Source of the DNA: Pseudalkalibacillus berkeleyi
GTDB lineage: Bacteria; Bacillota; Bacilli; Bacillales; Fictibacillaceae
Direction: 5' to 3'
Assembly: GCF_021608225.1 (NCBI RefSeq)
Contig: NZ_JAKIJS010000001.1
Location: 620,001 to 684,000, forward strand
DNA: 64,000 bases
In this document: positions 42,701 through 52,066 of the stretch, piece after piece
Numbering within the stretch: position 1 is the first letter of the stretch
Layout: every line of letters starts with the position of its first letter
Translations under genes and position numbers: made by a program
Notes under the pieces: generated by a model
Told to the model about the DNA's origin: nothing
The model's input: the letters and a program-made list of their open reading frames with translations, nothing else
Databases searched by the model: none

Positions 42701-45613
42701 ATGATGCGATTTATGAAGACTTATACGACGATGTATCGCAACAAAGCGCAAATACTTGAGTTTATAGAGAGGAATGAACTTTCCAATAAGGAAAACCTAT
42801 TTATACAAATCTTTACGAAGGACGGAAAAGTGAAAGTTACTCGTCTTCATGAGATCTTGGTTGATGCGTTACCTCAAGCTGTATTAATTGGTGCAACCGT
42901 AGACGCATCATTTAGTAAAGAAATTAAGACTGCAGGAACTGTCGTTTCAATTACTGTTTTTAACAAGGTGAAGGTTAAGAGCACTTTTGTTCAATTTAAT
43001 CCAGGTATGGATACGTACCAAGAAGCATTGAATATGGGACAGAATACAATTAACGATGACACAAAAGCAATCGTTCTATTCGGTAGCAGTCATACAATAG
43101 ATAACCAAGTTGTGTTAGATGCTTTTGCGAATCATTATCCTGATTTACTAGTAGCTGGTGGGAATGCTGTCCCGCTTGGTACGAACAATCTGGAGTATCT
43201 TATTGCGACAGACGGCATTATCGATTGTGGAATGGTTGTAGTCAGTTTATCTGGAGTGGACCTTCAGGCATCGTTACACGCATGTACAGAATGGAATACA
43301 GCTGGTAGATCCTTTATGGTTACAGGAGCTAATGAGGATTTGATTCAAACCCTTGATCATAAGCCGGTTAAAGAAATTTATCAAAAATATTTAGGCAGGG
43401 AAATGCTCGAAAATATTAAGCAAGCAGGTTCATCTTTTCCATTAATGGTGAAGCAAGGGGCTGTTACGAAACCTATCCTAATAAAGGACTTTCATCAAGA
43501 CGGTTCAATCACTGTGGCTGAGCCAATTGAAGTTGGGACGACCGTTTATATTGGTTGTGGTGATGCAAGCATCTTTCTTAATACGTTCAATTTCATTTCA
43601 GACAAATTAAGAGGTGTTCCGGTAGAAGGATTATTTATGTATTCTTGTATGTCACGGATCCGTTTTTTCAAAAAAGGCGTTGAACATGAAATGAATACGA
43701 TTAAGAACCTTGTACCCACTACCGGTGCTTTTACAGCAGGTGAGTATTATCATGAAGATGGGAAGAATGAAATGCTTTCCTATGCGCTCACCTTCCTTTC
43801 GTTGGCTGAGTCTGAAGTTTACATCGACGAGACAGATTTTAATCGTGCAGCAAACACAAACTCAGAGATAAAGGAAATTCTTGCTTTGTCTCAATTAATA
43901 AAAGCTTCAACTGAAGATTTAGAGGAACTTTACAATAGTTTAAGAGAGTCTGAACAGCGCTATACATCGTTATTTGAGCATAATCCGGATATCGTATACT
44001 CCGTAGATTCACATGGTAAAATTACAAGTATTAATGCTTCACTAGAGAAAATATTAGGATATACGTGTAAAGAGGTCATCGGAAACAAGGCTACGGATTT
44101 CTTAAGAGAAGAAGATGTTGAGCGCGTCTATCATTACTTTCACTTAGCAATGAGAGACAAGCCACAGCACTTTACGTTAGTAATTCGTCATAAGAATGGA
44201 GAAAATGTGCTGTTCGAAATTGCGAACATGCCAATTAGGGTAAATGATGAAGTAGTAGGCGTGTATGGTGTTGCCAAAAATAGAACAGAGCAGTTTTTAG
44301 CTGAACAAAAGATTTCAGAACTTGCCTATCATGATAGTTTAACAGGGTTACCGAACAGGTTATCTTTTCATGAGCGATTAAACGAAAAGATAGAGATAGC
44401 ACATGAGAATAATGAAAGTGTTGCGGTCATGGTCATAGATTTAGATGAATTTAAAATGATTAATGATAGCCTAGGTCATCATGCTGGAGATCGAATTTTA
44501 AAGCACGTTGCGACCAATTTAAGTGGTTGCATTTCAGATCGTGATTTTATTGCTCGTTTTGCAGCAGATGAATTTCTTATCTTGGTGCCAACAGTAGAGA
44601 GTGTTAATGAATTGTCAGCATTGGCTGATCAATTGCTTACTGCAATTAAGAAACCCGTTTTCCTAAAAGGGAAGGAATATGTTTTATCAGGTAGTATTGG
44701 GGTCAGTCTCTATCCAAGTGATGCGTTAGACGAAGAAAAATTACTCAAAAATGCGAATTTAGCCTTACATAAGGCTAAACGAAGTGGTCGTAATAGTATA
44801 CAATTCTTCACAGGCGATATGAATGCTATGATTTCAGAAAGATTAGAGCTAGAAAATCATTTGCGGAAGGCGCTTAGTTTGAACGAACTAGAAGTCTATT
44901 ATCAACCGCAAATAGATATTGAATCGGGTCGTGTGTTTGCTTTTGAAGCTTTATTACGCTGGAAACATACTAAACGTGGAATGATTCCTCCAAACATTTT
45001 TATTCCCATTGCAGAAGACACAGGGGTCATTAATGAGATTGGTTATTGGGTATTATTAGAAGCATGCACGCAAACGCGTCAATGGCATGAGTCAGGTATG
45101 AACGATCTATCCGTATGTGTCAATGTATCGGGTATCCAGTTCCAACGACCGGATTTTATTGATGAAGTGAAAGCATGTTTAGAAACATCAGGCTTGGAGT
45201 CATCCTTCCTTCATATCGAATTGACTGAGAGTATTATGCTTGAGGATGTCGAGCACACGATAAAAATTATTAACCAACTTAAGGGATTAGGTGTGAAGAT
45301 CTCAGTAGATGATTTTGGTACAGGATATTCCTCTTTAAGTTACTTAAGAGACTTTCCAATCGACATATTAAAAATCGACCAATCATTTATTAGAAATCTA
45401 GAAGATTCAAATCCAGATGCTGCTATCGTACGTGCAATCATCACAATGTGTGAAGGGCTAAATGTAACAGTTCTTGCCGAAGGTGTTGAAACAGAGCAGC
45501 AACTTAAAACGCTACAACAGTTTGGTTGTAATCAAATTCAAGGCTATTACATTAGTAAACCAGTAAAAGCAGTAGAAATAAAAGGCTTATATAAGAACTT
45601 TCAAATGAATTAA
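42701..45613 (+). CDS. FIST-PAS-GGDEF-EAL cyclic-di-GMP phosphodiesterase with degenerate cyclase domain
   Basis: 970 aa, no membrane segment. FIST sensory domain about 15-385 (with LFMYSCMSRI, Cys316), PAS about 415-535 (SLFEHNPDIVYSVDSHGKI), GGDEF about 540-705, EAL about 715-965. The cyclase signature reads AADEF (621-625) instead of GGDEF, so cyclase activity is doubtful. The phosphodiesterase residues are intact: FEALLRWKH (Glu749), NVSGIQF, IELTES, DDFGTGYSS, KIDQSFI and LAEGVETEQQ. FIST domains bind small molecules such as amino acids. ATGATG at 42701 follows GTAGGGA; Met2 or Met5 are alternative starts. A terminator follows, so it is monocistronic. Confidence 0.93.
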   Translation: MMRFMKTYTTMYRNKAQILEFIERNELSNKENLFIQIFTKDGKVKVTRLHEILVDALPQAVLIGATVDASFSKEIKTAGTVVSITVFNKVKVKSTFVQFNPGMDTYQEALNMGQNTINDDTKAIVLFGSSHTIDNQVVLDAFANHYPDLLVAGGNAVPLGTNNLEYLIATDGIIDCGMVVVSLSGVDLQASLHACTEWNTAGRSFMVTGANEDLIQTLDHKPVKEIYQKYLGREMLENIKQAGSSFPLMVKQGAVTKPILIKDFHQDGSITVAEPIEVGTTVYIGCGDASIFLNTFNFISDKLRGVPVEGLFMYSCMSRIRFFKKGVEHEMNTIKNLVPTTGAFTAGEYYHEDGKNEMLSYALTFLSLAESEVYIDETDFNRAANTNSEIKEILALSQLIKASTEDLEELYNSLRESEQRYTSLFEHNPDIVYSVDSHGKITSINASLEKILGYTCKEVIGNKATDFLREEDVERVYHYFHLAMRDKPQHFTLVIRHKNGENVLFEIANMPIRVNDEVVGVYGVAKNRTEQFLAEQKISELAYHDSLTGLPNRLSFHERLNEKIEIAHENNESVAVMVIDLDEFKMINDSLGHHAGDRILKHVATNLSGCISDRDFIARFAADEFLILVPTVESVNELSALADQLLTAIKKPVFLKGKEYVLSGSIGVSLYPSDALDEEKLLKNANLALHKAKRSGRNSIQFFTGDMNAMISERLELENHLRKALSLNELEVYYQPQIDIESGRVFAFEALLRWKHTKRGMIPPNIFIPIAEDTGVINEIGYWVLLEACTQTRQWHESGMNDLSVCVNVSGIQFQRPDFIDEVKACLETSGLESSFLHIELTESIMLEDVEHTIKIINQLKGLGVKISVDDFGTGYSSLSYLRDFPIDILKIDQSFIRNLEDSNPDAAIVRAIITMCEGLNVTVLAEGVETEQQLKTLQQFGCNQIQGYYISKPVKAVEIKGLYKNFQMN

Positions 45614-45624
45614 TCAATGATATT

Positions 45625-45678
45625 AAAAGGCTAAGCAGTTATACATCAATAATGATGAATGCGCTTAGCCTTTTGTTT
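45625..45678 (+). terminator. Terminator after the FIST-EAL gene
   Basis: A perfect 12-bp stem, AAAAGGCTAAGC (45625-45636) with GCTTAGCCTTTT (45663-45674), then GTTTCCCTTTT. Confidence 0.85.
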
Positions 45679-45722
45679 CCCTTTTAAAATTGTCTAGCTC
45701 CTAAATCACTTAATTTACTCTT

Positions 45723-46502
45723 TTATTCATACAAGTCTGTCCTACGATCCTCATAGATCGGAATTCGTTTGCGGAACTCGTTTAATTCTTCGATTTGTAT
45801 GTTTGCATATATTGTAGTTTCGTCCTCATCTGCTTCTGAAAGAATTTCTCCCCAAGGGTTAATGATCATAGAGTGACCTCCAAAAACGTTATCAGGGTCA
45901 CTTCCAACTCTATTACAAGCGACAACATAACATTGATTTTCAATGGCACGTGTAATGAGAAGATTACGCCAATGTTCTGTCCTAGGTTTCGGCCACTCAG
46001 CTGGCACGAATAATACTTTCGCACCTTCTAGGGCATGTTTTCGGATCCATTCAGGAAATCGGATGTCGTAACAAATAAAGCCCGCAGCTGGTATATCATC
46101 AATCGTGAAATGCCCATCATCGTTCCCAGCTTTCAAATATTTCTCCTCATTCATAAGTCGGAATAAGTGAACCTTACTATATTCCTTATGCACATTTCCT
46201 TCTCGGTCAAACACGAGCATTGTATTAAACACATCTTTTTCTTTTCTTACAGCAACAGACCCTGCCACAATGTTGACGTGATAAGAAATAGCGAGAGAAG
46301 AAATGAATTCGATGGTTTTTTCCCCGTTAGGATCACCGATTTGATCAAGCATTTCTAGGTCATATCCCGTGGTCCATAATTCTGGTAGAACGATTACATC
46401 GGTTTGATCTGAACAAGCCTCACGTATTTTACTCGTAATATGCTCAAAGTTGGCTTGTGGATTACCGTATACAATATCCATTTGAATGACTGCTACTTTC
46501 AT
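45723..46502 (-). CDS. mtnU: Carbon-nitrogen hydrolase of methionine salvage (omega-amidase type)
   Basis: 259 aa. The nitrilase-superfamily triad is Glu41 (LPELW), Lys110 (YSKVHLF) and Cys144 (FICYDIRFPE). Length and the segment FVPAEWPKPRTEHW match MtnU (YkrU), which hydrolyses 2-oxo-omega-amides formed in methionine salvage. The divergent gene is mtnE, supporting the call. GAGGGGG lies before the ATG. No S-box is visible in the 119 bp between them. Confidence 0.9.
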   Translation of the reverse strand: MKVAVIQMDIVYGNPQANFEHITSKIREACSDQTDVIVLPELWTTGYDLEMLDQIGDPNGEKTIEFISSLAISYHVNIVAGSVAVRKEKDVFNTMLVFDREGNVHKEYSKVHLFRLMNEEKYLKAGNDDGHFTIDDIPAAGFICYDIRFPEWIRKHALEGAKVLFVPAEWPKPRTEHWRNLLITRAIENQCYVVACNRVGSDPDNVFGGHSMIINPWGEILSEADEDETTIYANIQIEELNEFRKRIPIYEDRRTDLYE

Positions 46503-46621
46503 TAATTTGTCCCCCTCGCAATGTCCAATATTAGTTTGTATATATTGCTTTACTTTTCACTGATTACACCTTAACATAAATGATTAGAATTTTCGTACAG
46601 TTTACTTGGAGGTGGATGTAT

Positions 46622-47794
46622 TTGAATCGTTTTCAACAATCAGATGCGCTTAAGCGTCTTCCTGAGCAATTTTTTGCAAATCTTGTCCAAAAAATACAGC
46701 CTTATTATGAGGCGGGATATGACATGATTAATCTAGGGCAAGGGAACCCCGATCAACCGACACCAGATCATATTGTAAAAACACTACAAAATTCTGCAGC
46801 CAATCCTGTTCACCATAAGTACCCACCATTTCGTGGACATGCATTCCTGAAGAAAGCAATTGCTGATTTTTACAAACGGGAATATGACGTAGATCTGGAT
46901 CCAGAAAAAGAAGTGTCAGTCCTATTTGGTGCAAAAGCTGGACTTGTTGAGATTAGTCAATGTTTTTTGAATCAAGGGGATATTGCATTGGTCCCAGATC
47001 CTGGTTATCCAGATTATGAATCAGGCATTGCCTATGCAGATGCAATACAACACAATATGCCTTTAAAAAAGGAGAATGATTTCCTACCGGATTATGCTTC
47101 CATTCCTGAAAAGACTTTAGACCAAGCGAAGCTGATGTTCTTGAACTATCCGAACAACCCAACTGCGGCGATTGCGACAGAAGCTTTTTTCGAGGAAACG
47201 ATAGACCTTGCTGAAAAGAACGACATATGTGTTGTACATGATTTTGCGTACGGATCCATTGGTTATGATGGTCACAAACCGATTAGCTTTCTCCAAGCAA
47301 AAGGTGCGAAGAAAGTTGGAATCGAAATGTATACACTTTCGAAGACGTTTAATATGGCGGGCTGGCGTATTGGGTTCGCACTAGGGAACGAAAAGGTGAT
47401 CGAAGCGATCAACCTTCTTCAGGATCACTACTATTGCGGGATGTTCGGAGGCTTACAAGAAGCTGCTGCTAAGGCTTTGAATGGTCCACAGGATTGCGTT
47501 CAAGATTTACGCGCCTTGTATGAAGAACGTCGAAATGCGTTTATACCCAAATTACAAGAGAATGGCTTTGAAGTCGTTTCACCGAAAGGGTCATTTTTTG
47601 CTTGGATTCCTGTTCCAGATGGCTTTACATCTGAATCATACTCGGATTTTCTAATGGAAGAAGCGCATGTCATCGTTGCCCCAGGGAATGGTTTCGGTGA
47701 AAGTGGAGAAGGTTTTGTACGGGTTGGCCTCCTTTGCGAAAAAGAACGATTAATTGAAGCTGCAGAACGTATGATTAATGTTAAAAGGCGATAA
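46622..47794 (+). CDS. mtnE: Methionine-salvage aminotransferase
   Basis: 390 aa, class I/II PLP enzyme. It resembles B. subtilis MtnE closely: PEQFFANLVQKIQPYYEAGYDMINLGQGNPDQPTP, HKYPPFRGHAFLKKAIADFY, FLNYPNNPTAAIAT, HDFAYGSIGYDG, and the cofactor lysine in TLSKTFNMAGWRIGF. It transaminates 2-oxo-4-methylthiobutanoate to methionine. I use the TTG at 46622 because GGAGGTG (46608-46614) is seven bases before it. The rest of the salvage pathway is not in the window. Confidence 0.9.
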   Translation: MNRFQQSDALKRLPEQFFANLVQKIQPYYEAGYDMINLGQGNPDQPTPDHIVKTLQNSAANPVHHKYPPFRGHAFLKKAIADFYKREYDVDLDPEKEVSVLFGAKAGLVEISQCFLNQGDIALVPDPGYPDYESGIAYADAIQHNMPLKKENDFLPDYASIPEKTLDQAKLMFLNYPNNPTAAIATEAFFEETIDLAEKNDICVVHDFAYGSIGYDGHKPISFLQAKGAKKVGIEMYTLSKTFNMAGWRIGFALGNEKVIEAINLLQDHYYCGMFGGLQEAAAKALNGPQDCVQDLRALYEERRNAFIPKLQENGFEVVSPKGSFFAWIPVPDGFTSESYSDFLMEEAHVIVAPGNGFGESGEGFVRVGLLCEKERLIEAAERMINVKRR

Positions 47795-47880
47795 CCGAGA
47801 TAACATTTAAACCATTTTTTATGGGCACATTTCCATCTTCAAAGCATAAATTGTGTATAGAGATGGAGGGTGAGGGAACC

Positions 47881-49728
47881 ATGTGTGGAATAACTGGCTG
47901 GATTGATTTTCACAGAGATTTATCCCGTGAAACTGCAACGATCAAGAAGATGGCATCAACACTAGGGAAAAGGGGACCCGATGCAACGAATCATTGGGTT
48001 GCACCTCGTGTTGCGTTCGGACACGCGAGACTCATTGTTGTTGACCCCAAAGGTGGGGGTCAACCGATGCATAAAACATATAAAGGCTCGACGTACACAA
48101 TGATTTATAACGGAGAATTGTATAACACGGACGACATCCGAAAAGTTTTGCTGACAAAAGGTCACACATTCGAGTCCCATAGCGATACGGAAGTCTTACT
48201 CACAAGTTATGTAGAATGGGGAGAAGCTTGTGTTGAGCATTTAAATGGGATTTTTGCATTTGCCATTTGGGATGAGCGTAAAGGGCAACTTTTCATGGCA
48301 CGAGATCGCCTCGGTGTTAAACCACTTTTTTTTAAGCTAGATAAAGGCAGGTTGCTATTTGGATCGGAGTTGAAATCGATACTTTCACATCCTGGTGTAA
48401 AAGCGGAAGTTGACCGAGAAGGATTACAAGAAGTGTTCGGTCTAGGTCCATCCAGAACGCCTGGTCACGGGGTTTATCGCGGGATAAAGGAATTGCGAGC
48501 TGCACATGCGATGAAGTTCGATCAAAATGGCGAGAAAGTATGGCGGTATTGGGATGTCGAAAGTAAGGAGCATAAAGACTCGTTAGATGATACGGTTGAA
48601 AATGTGCGATGGCTATTAAAGGATGCAGTCGAACGTCAGCTTGTAGCCGATGTACCTGTGTGCACATTTTTGTCAGGTGGAGTTGACTCCAGTGCAATTA
48701 GTGCGTTCGCTTCTAGATACTTCAAACAAGAAGATCGCGGAGCCTTGCATACGTACTCAATTGACTATGAGGATAATGATAAATACTTTAAGAAGAGTAC
48801 ATTTCAACCCAACTCAGATGGTCCTTGGATCAAAATCATGCGTGAATATTTAAAAACGGTTCATCACAATTCCGTCATCGAGAATGAAAAATTGTTGCAC
48901 TATTTAAAGGCTGCTGTTCACATGAGGGACCTACCAGGTATGGCAGATGTAGACTCTTCTTTACTTTGGTTCTGTGAGGAAATTAAGCAGCAGTTTACAG
49001 TTGGCTTGTCTGGTGAGTGTGCGGATGAAATCTTCGGTGGGTATCCATGGTTTTATCGACCAGAGCTATTAGAGCGTGAAGCCTTTCCTTGGATGCACTC
49101 AGTAAATGAAAGGCAATCGATTCTGAGACCTGAATTAGGAGCAAAGTTGCAATTGAAAGAATATGTGCAGAGTCGGTATCAAGCTACAGTTGATGAGACA
49201 CCTAAGCTCGATGGGGAAAGCCGTGATGAAGCTCGTCGGCGTGAAATGTCTTATCTAAATATGCATTGGTTCATGGCAACGCTGTTAGATCGGAAAGACA
49301 GGATGAGCATGGGAGCAAGTCTTGAAGTCCGTGTTCCGTTTGCTGATCATCGGATTGTGGAATATGCATGGAACATCCCTTGGGATATGAAAATGCTTGA
49401 AGGCAGGGAAAAGGGGATCCTGCGGAAAGCACTGGAAGGCATCTTGCCAGACGAGATTTTATATCGAAAAAAGAGTCCATATCCGAAGACACATCATCCA
49501 GAGTATACACGCTTGGTGAAAGGGTGGCTTTCATCGATTATAGCTGATGGTTCAGCGCCACTCCTTGAGTTAGTTGACCGATCTAAGGTGGAAGAAATCA
49601 TTCAAACAGATGGAGAAGCATTCAAGACACCATGGTTCGGCCAACTGATGACTGGCCCTCAGCTCATCGCTCACCTCGCACAAATCAACACTTGGCTCGA
49701 AGATTATAACGTGAATATTGTAGATTAA
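47881..49728 (+). CDS. asnO: Asparagine synthetase (glutamine-hydrolysing)
   Basis: 615 aa from the ATG at 47881, which places the nucleophile Cys2 of the glutaminase domain right after Met (CGITGWIDF). The PP-loop of the synthetase domain is FLSGGVDSS, and LSGECADEIFGGYPWF is typical. Length and position after yisK and yisL match AsnO (YisO) of B. subtilis, which is needed for sporulation. GGAGGGTGAGGG precedes the ATG. A terminator follows. Confidence 0.95.
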   Translation: MCGITGWIDFHRDLSRETATIKKMASTLGKRGPDATNHWVAPRVAFGHARLIVVDPKGGGQPMHKTYKGSTYTMIYNGELYNTDDIRKVLLTKGHTFESHSDTEVLLTSYVEWGEACVEHLNGIFAFAIWDERKGQLFMARDRLGVKPLFFKLDKGRLLFGSELKSILSHPGVKAEVDREGLQEVFGLGPSRTPGHGVYRGIKELRAAHAMKFDQNGEKVWRYWDVESKEHKDSLDDTVENVRWLLKDAVERQLVADVPVCTFLSGGVDSSAISAFASRYFKQEDRGALHTYSIDYEDNDKYFKKSTFQPNSDGPWIKIMREYLKTVHHNSVIENEKLLHYLKAAVHMRDLPGMADVDSSLLWFCEEIKQQFTVGLSGECADEIFGGYPWFYRPELLEREAFPWMHSVNERQSILRPELGAKLQLKEYVQSRYQATVDETPKLDGESRDEARRREMSYLNMHWFMATLLDRKDRMSMGASLEVRVPFADHRIVEYAWNIPWDMKMLEGREKGILRKALEGILPDEILYRKKSPYPKTHHPEYTRLVKGWLSSIIADGSAPLLELVDRSKVEEIIQTDGEAFKTPWFGQLMTGPQLIAHLAQINTWLEDYNVNIVD

Positions 49729-49734
49729 TTTGAG

Positions 49735-49769
49735 AGAGGTTGGTGTGGCATGCCAGCCTCTTTAATTTA
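49735..49769 (+). terminator. Terminator after asnO
   Basis: A 9-bp stem with one G-U (49735-49743 with 49753-49761) followed by TTTAATTTAT. Confidence 0.75.
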
Positions 49770-49820
49770 TGCAGGGGATGTTGATGTCTATCATTTAATC
49801 AAAAGGCGGATAAATCTGTG

Positions 49821-49920
49821 AATCTGTCTATAATTTCTGGAATCTGTCTATAATTTCTGGAATCTGTCTATAATTTCTGGAATCTGTCTATAATTCCTGA
49901 AATGTATCTATAATTGCAGA
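49821..49920. repeat. Five tandem 20-bp repeats, each with TATAAT
   Basis: Units start exactly at 49821, 49841, 49861, 49881 and 49901. The first three are identical (AATCTGTCTATAATTTCTGG); the fourth and fifth have diverged. TATAAT occurs at 49829, 49849, 49869, 49889 and 49909. They fill the space upstream of the NERD gene. A degenerate half unit lies at 49811. Confidence 0.93.
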
Positions 49921-50006
49921 ATGAAGATTCATTTGAAAATTTGAGGAAGGATTTACATCTTAGCGAGCAGAATTTCAATACAGAAACCTTATATGGGAGT
50001 GATTTA

Positions 50007-51005
50007 ATGCAAATAAATAAACCGTTTATTGCACTGCAGTTGATGGCTTTGTTGAGGCGAAGCCCTGCAAAAGATCGATCGCACCCTAAGCATTCTATCA
50101 TTATTAGAAGACTTAAAAGGGTTATGGGAGGTTTTAGAGGCGAAGAAAGCGTATTTTACCAGCTTAATTATCTACCTAAAGAACAATTCCTCATTTTACA
50201 TGGTCCCAGATTATCCAATGAAAATACTTACTTCCAAATTGACTTTCTTGTTCTTTCTCCTCACTTTTACACCATCATTGAAGTGAAAAACATATATGGA
50301 GAACTTTATTTTGATCCAGTATTTGATCAACTTATTCGAAAAATGCCAGATGGCACCCAAACCGGCCTACAAGATCCAACTTCACAAGTGAAAATACAAA
50401 AAATGCAACTTCGTAAATGGTTAAAACATCATAAACTTCCTATAGCCCCTATAAAATACCTCATCACGGTCAGTGACCCCAAAACCATATTGAACACTTC
50501 GTTAGCTAATCACAACATTTCAAATTGGATTATACATAAACACGCTCTTATGAGTAAGTTTGAGCATTTTATTAAGGCTAATCCAAAAGAAATCATTTCC
50601 AATAAAGATGTCAAAAAAATAGCCAGGAAAATAAAGAGAAAAAATGAACCGCTATTATCTGATGTATTAGATACCTATAAATTTACTCCATCACAAATTA
50701 CGAGCGGTGTTTCTTGTCCAAAATGCCTTGAACTACCTATACCAAGACATAAATACCGAAAAAATTGGGTGTGTCCAACATGCAGAGCTTCATCTAACCA
50801 AGCCTATTTCGAAGCTATCGCAGATTATGCTCTATTAATCAATAACACTTTTTCAAACAGGCAGATGAGATTATTTCTTCATATTGATTCAGATTCAACA
50901 GTCTACAATCTCCTCAAAAAAATGAACATCCAAACTGTAGGTAGAAAGCATTCAATTTCCTTAGATGATGTGTATATGTATGCGAATAAAAACTTTAATG
51001 AGTAG
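50007..51005 (+). CDS. NERD-domain nuclease-related protein with zinc-ribbon
   Basis: 332 aa from the ATG at 50007, which has GGGAGTG five bases upstream; a TTG at 49914 inside the repeat array is a possible longer start. The NERD region (RVMGGFRGEESVFYQLNYL, then YFQIDFLVLSPHFYTIIEVKN) holds a PD-(D/E)xK-like core with Asp, Glu and Lys. A C-terminal zinc-binding pair CPKC ... CPTC follows, and a short tail. NERD proteins occur in DNA-processing and plasmid contexts; the substrate is not known. It is a single gene between the repeats and the N-demethylase operon. Confidence 0.87.
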   Translation: MQINKPFIALQLMALLRRSPAKDRSHPKHSIIIRRLKRVMGGFRGEESVFYQLNYLPKEQFLILHGPRLSNENTYFQIDFLVLSPHFYTIIEVKNIYGELYFDPVFDQLIRKMPDGTQTGLQDPTSQVKIQKMQLRKWLKHHKLPIAPIKYLITVSDPKTILNTSLANHNISNWIIHKHALMSKFEHFIKANPKEIISNKDVKKIARKIKRKNEPLLSDVLDTYKFTPSQITSGVSCPKCLELPIPRHKYRKNWVCPTCRASSNQAYFEAIADYALLINNTFSNRQMRLFLHIDSDSTVYNLLKKMNIQTVGRKHSISLDDVYMYANKNFNE

Positions 51006-51118
51006 TTGCCAAAGATTCCCCTCTTTCCAACACAAAACCTCTATCATTCATTTCTTGAAGGAGTTCTGACACTATATATTGAACTTGTAGTTTAACGTAT
51101 GTAGAGAGGAGTTTACCT

Positions 51119-52066
51119 ATGTCATCTCATACATTTCCATTCCCATTTACGACAAATCAATATGCCTATTCAAATAATTCTTCGCTACTCGAACCTGCTT
51201 GGACTGTGACGGTTACAGATGAATATAAACATGAAGTATTATTGAAGCGAAAATTACTGCATCAAAACCATGATAGATGTTACCGTTCACTCCCTATTTC
51301 AATTGAGTCGCAATGGGAAGCGATGCGACTTGTGCTGAATCATCTGGCGGAAGCGTATCCTAACCACTTTAGTTTAGAAAAACGAGGAAAAGAATATCGA
51401 TTTCAAAATCATTTGTTACAGGAAGAAGAACGGTTTATTTTCAGAGACAACAGTTCAGTAAACCTTGAGCCGCTTGATTTGGTAGGTCGTCATATCCAGG
51501 AGGATCTCATTTTGATGGGGGATCGCAGCGATGGCTTATTTTTAGAGGCTGGTCAGCTTTGTTTTCCTTCAAATTGGTCCTTGACGTTTGTGCTTGGTAT
51601 GGAATTTAAGTCGATTCATATGCCAGTTCCTAATATCACGGACAATGGTTTTATTCAAAAAGTTGAACGGTTCATTTCAAGAATTCGTCCCAACACCGCT
51701 TGGGAACGAAAGAATTGGTCCATTACCATATCAGAAAAGCTCGATACCCCTCTCGAAACGTATGCTGAATGGGGGAAGCTCCGTCAAGAAGTTACAGAAG
51801 AGAATGCAGTTGAAATGGTTCATCTCCGAGTCGAAGTTCAGCGGTTGTACCGACTTCCGATTAACAATGACATACTTTTTACCATCCACACTTATCTTTT
51901 ATCCTTAAAAGATTTAGTTAAGAATGATCATTGGCTAAAGCTCTTTTACAGTAATATCAAAACGCTTCCCGAAGAAATTACAGATTACAAAGGGATTTCC
52001 TTCTATAGAAAAGACTTGATGAAGTATCTTGAAAATAAAATGGCTCATAAGAAGATGATCCGATGA
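51119..52066 (+). CDS. DUF3445 heme-dependent N-demethylase-like subunit (DmmC-like)
   Basis: 315 aa. The repeated motif content (CFPSNWSLTFVLGMEFKSIHMPVP near 160, then HLRVEVQRLYRLPINNDILFTIHTYLLSL near 245) is that of DUF3445, the alpha subunit of heme-dependent oxidative N-demethylases and the catalytic part of dimethylamine monooxygenase. These remove a methyl group from secondary amines with release of formaldehyde, using electrons from a flavoprotein. AGAGGAG lies before the ATG. It shares ATGA with the next gene. Identity of the family is good; the substrate is inferred from context. Confidence 0.83.
   Translation: MSSHTFPFPFTTNQYAYSNNSSLLEPAWTVTVTDEYKHEVLLKRKLLHQNHDRCYRSLPISIESQWEAMRLVLNHLAEAYPNHFSLEKRGKEYRFQNHLLQEEERFIFRDNSSVNLEPLDLVGRHIQEDLILMGDRSDGLFLEAGQLCFPSNWSLTFVLGMEFKSIHMPVPNITDNGFIQKVERFISRIRPNTAWERKNWSITISEKLDTPLETYAEWGKLRQEVTEENAVEMVHLRVEVQRLYRLPINNDILFTIHTYLLSLKDLVKNDHWLKLFYSNIKTLPEEITDYKGISFYRKDLMKYLENKMAHKKMIR

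Noticed and set aside
46503-46621. S-box (SAM) riboswitch before mtnE
   Set aside because: The region is too short and lacks the conserved S-box elements and a terminator.
49821-49920. Tandem repeats resembling a CRISPR array
   Set aside because: Units are contiguous with no unique spacers, only 20 bp long, and no cas genes are in the window.
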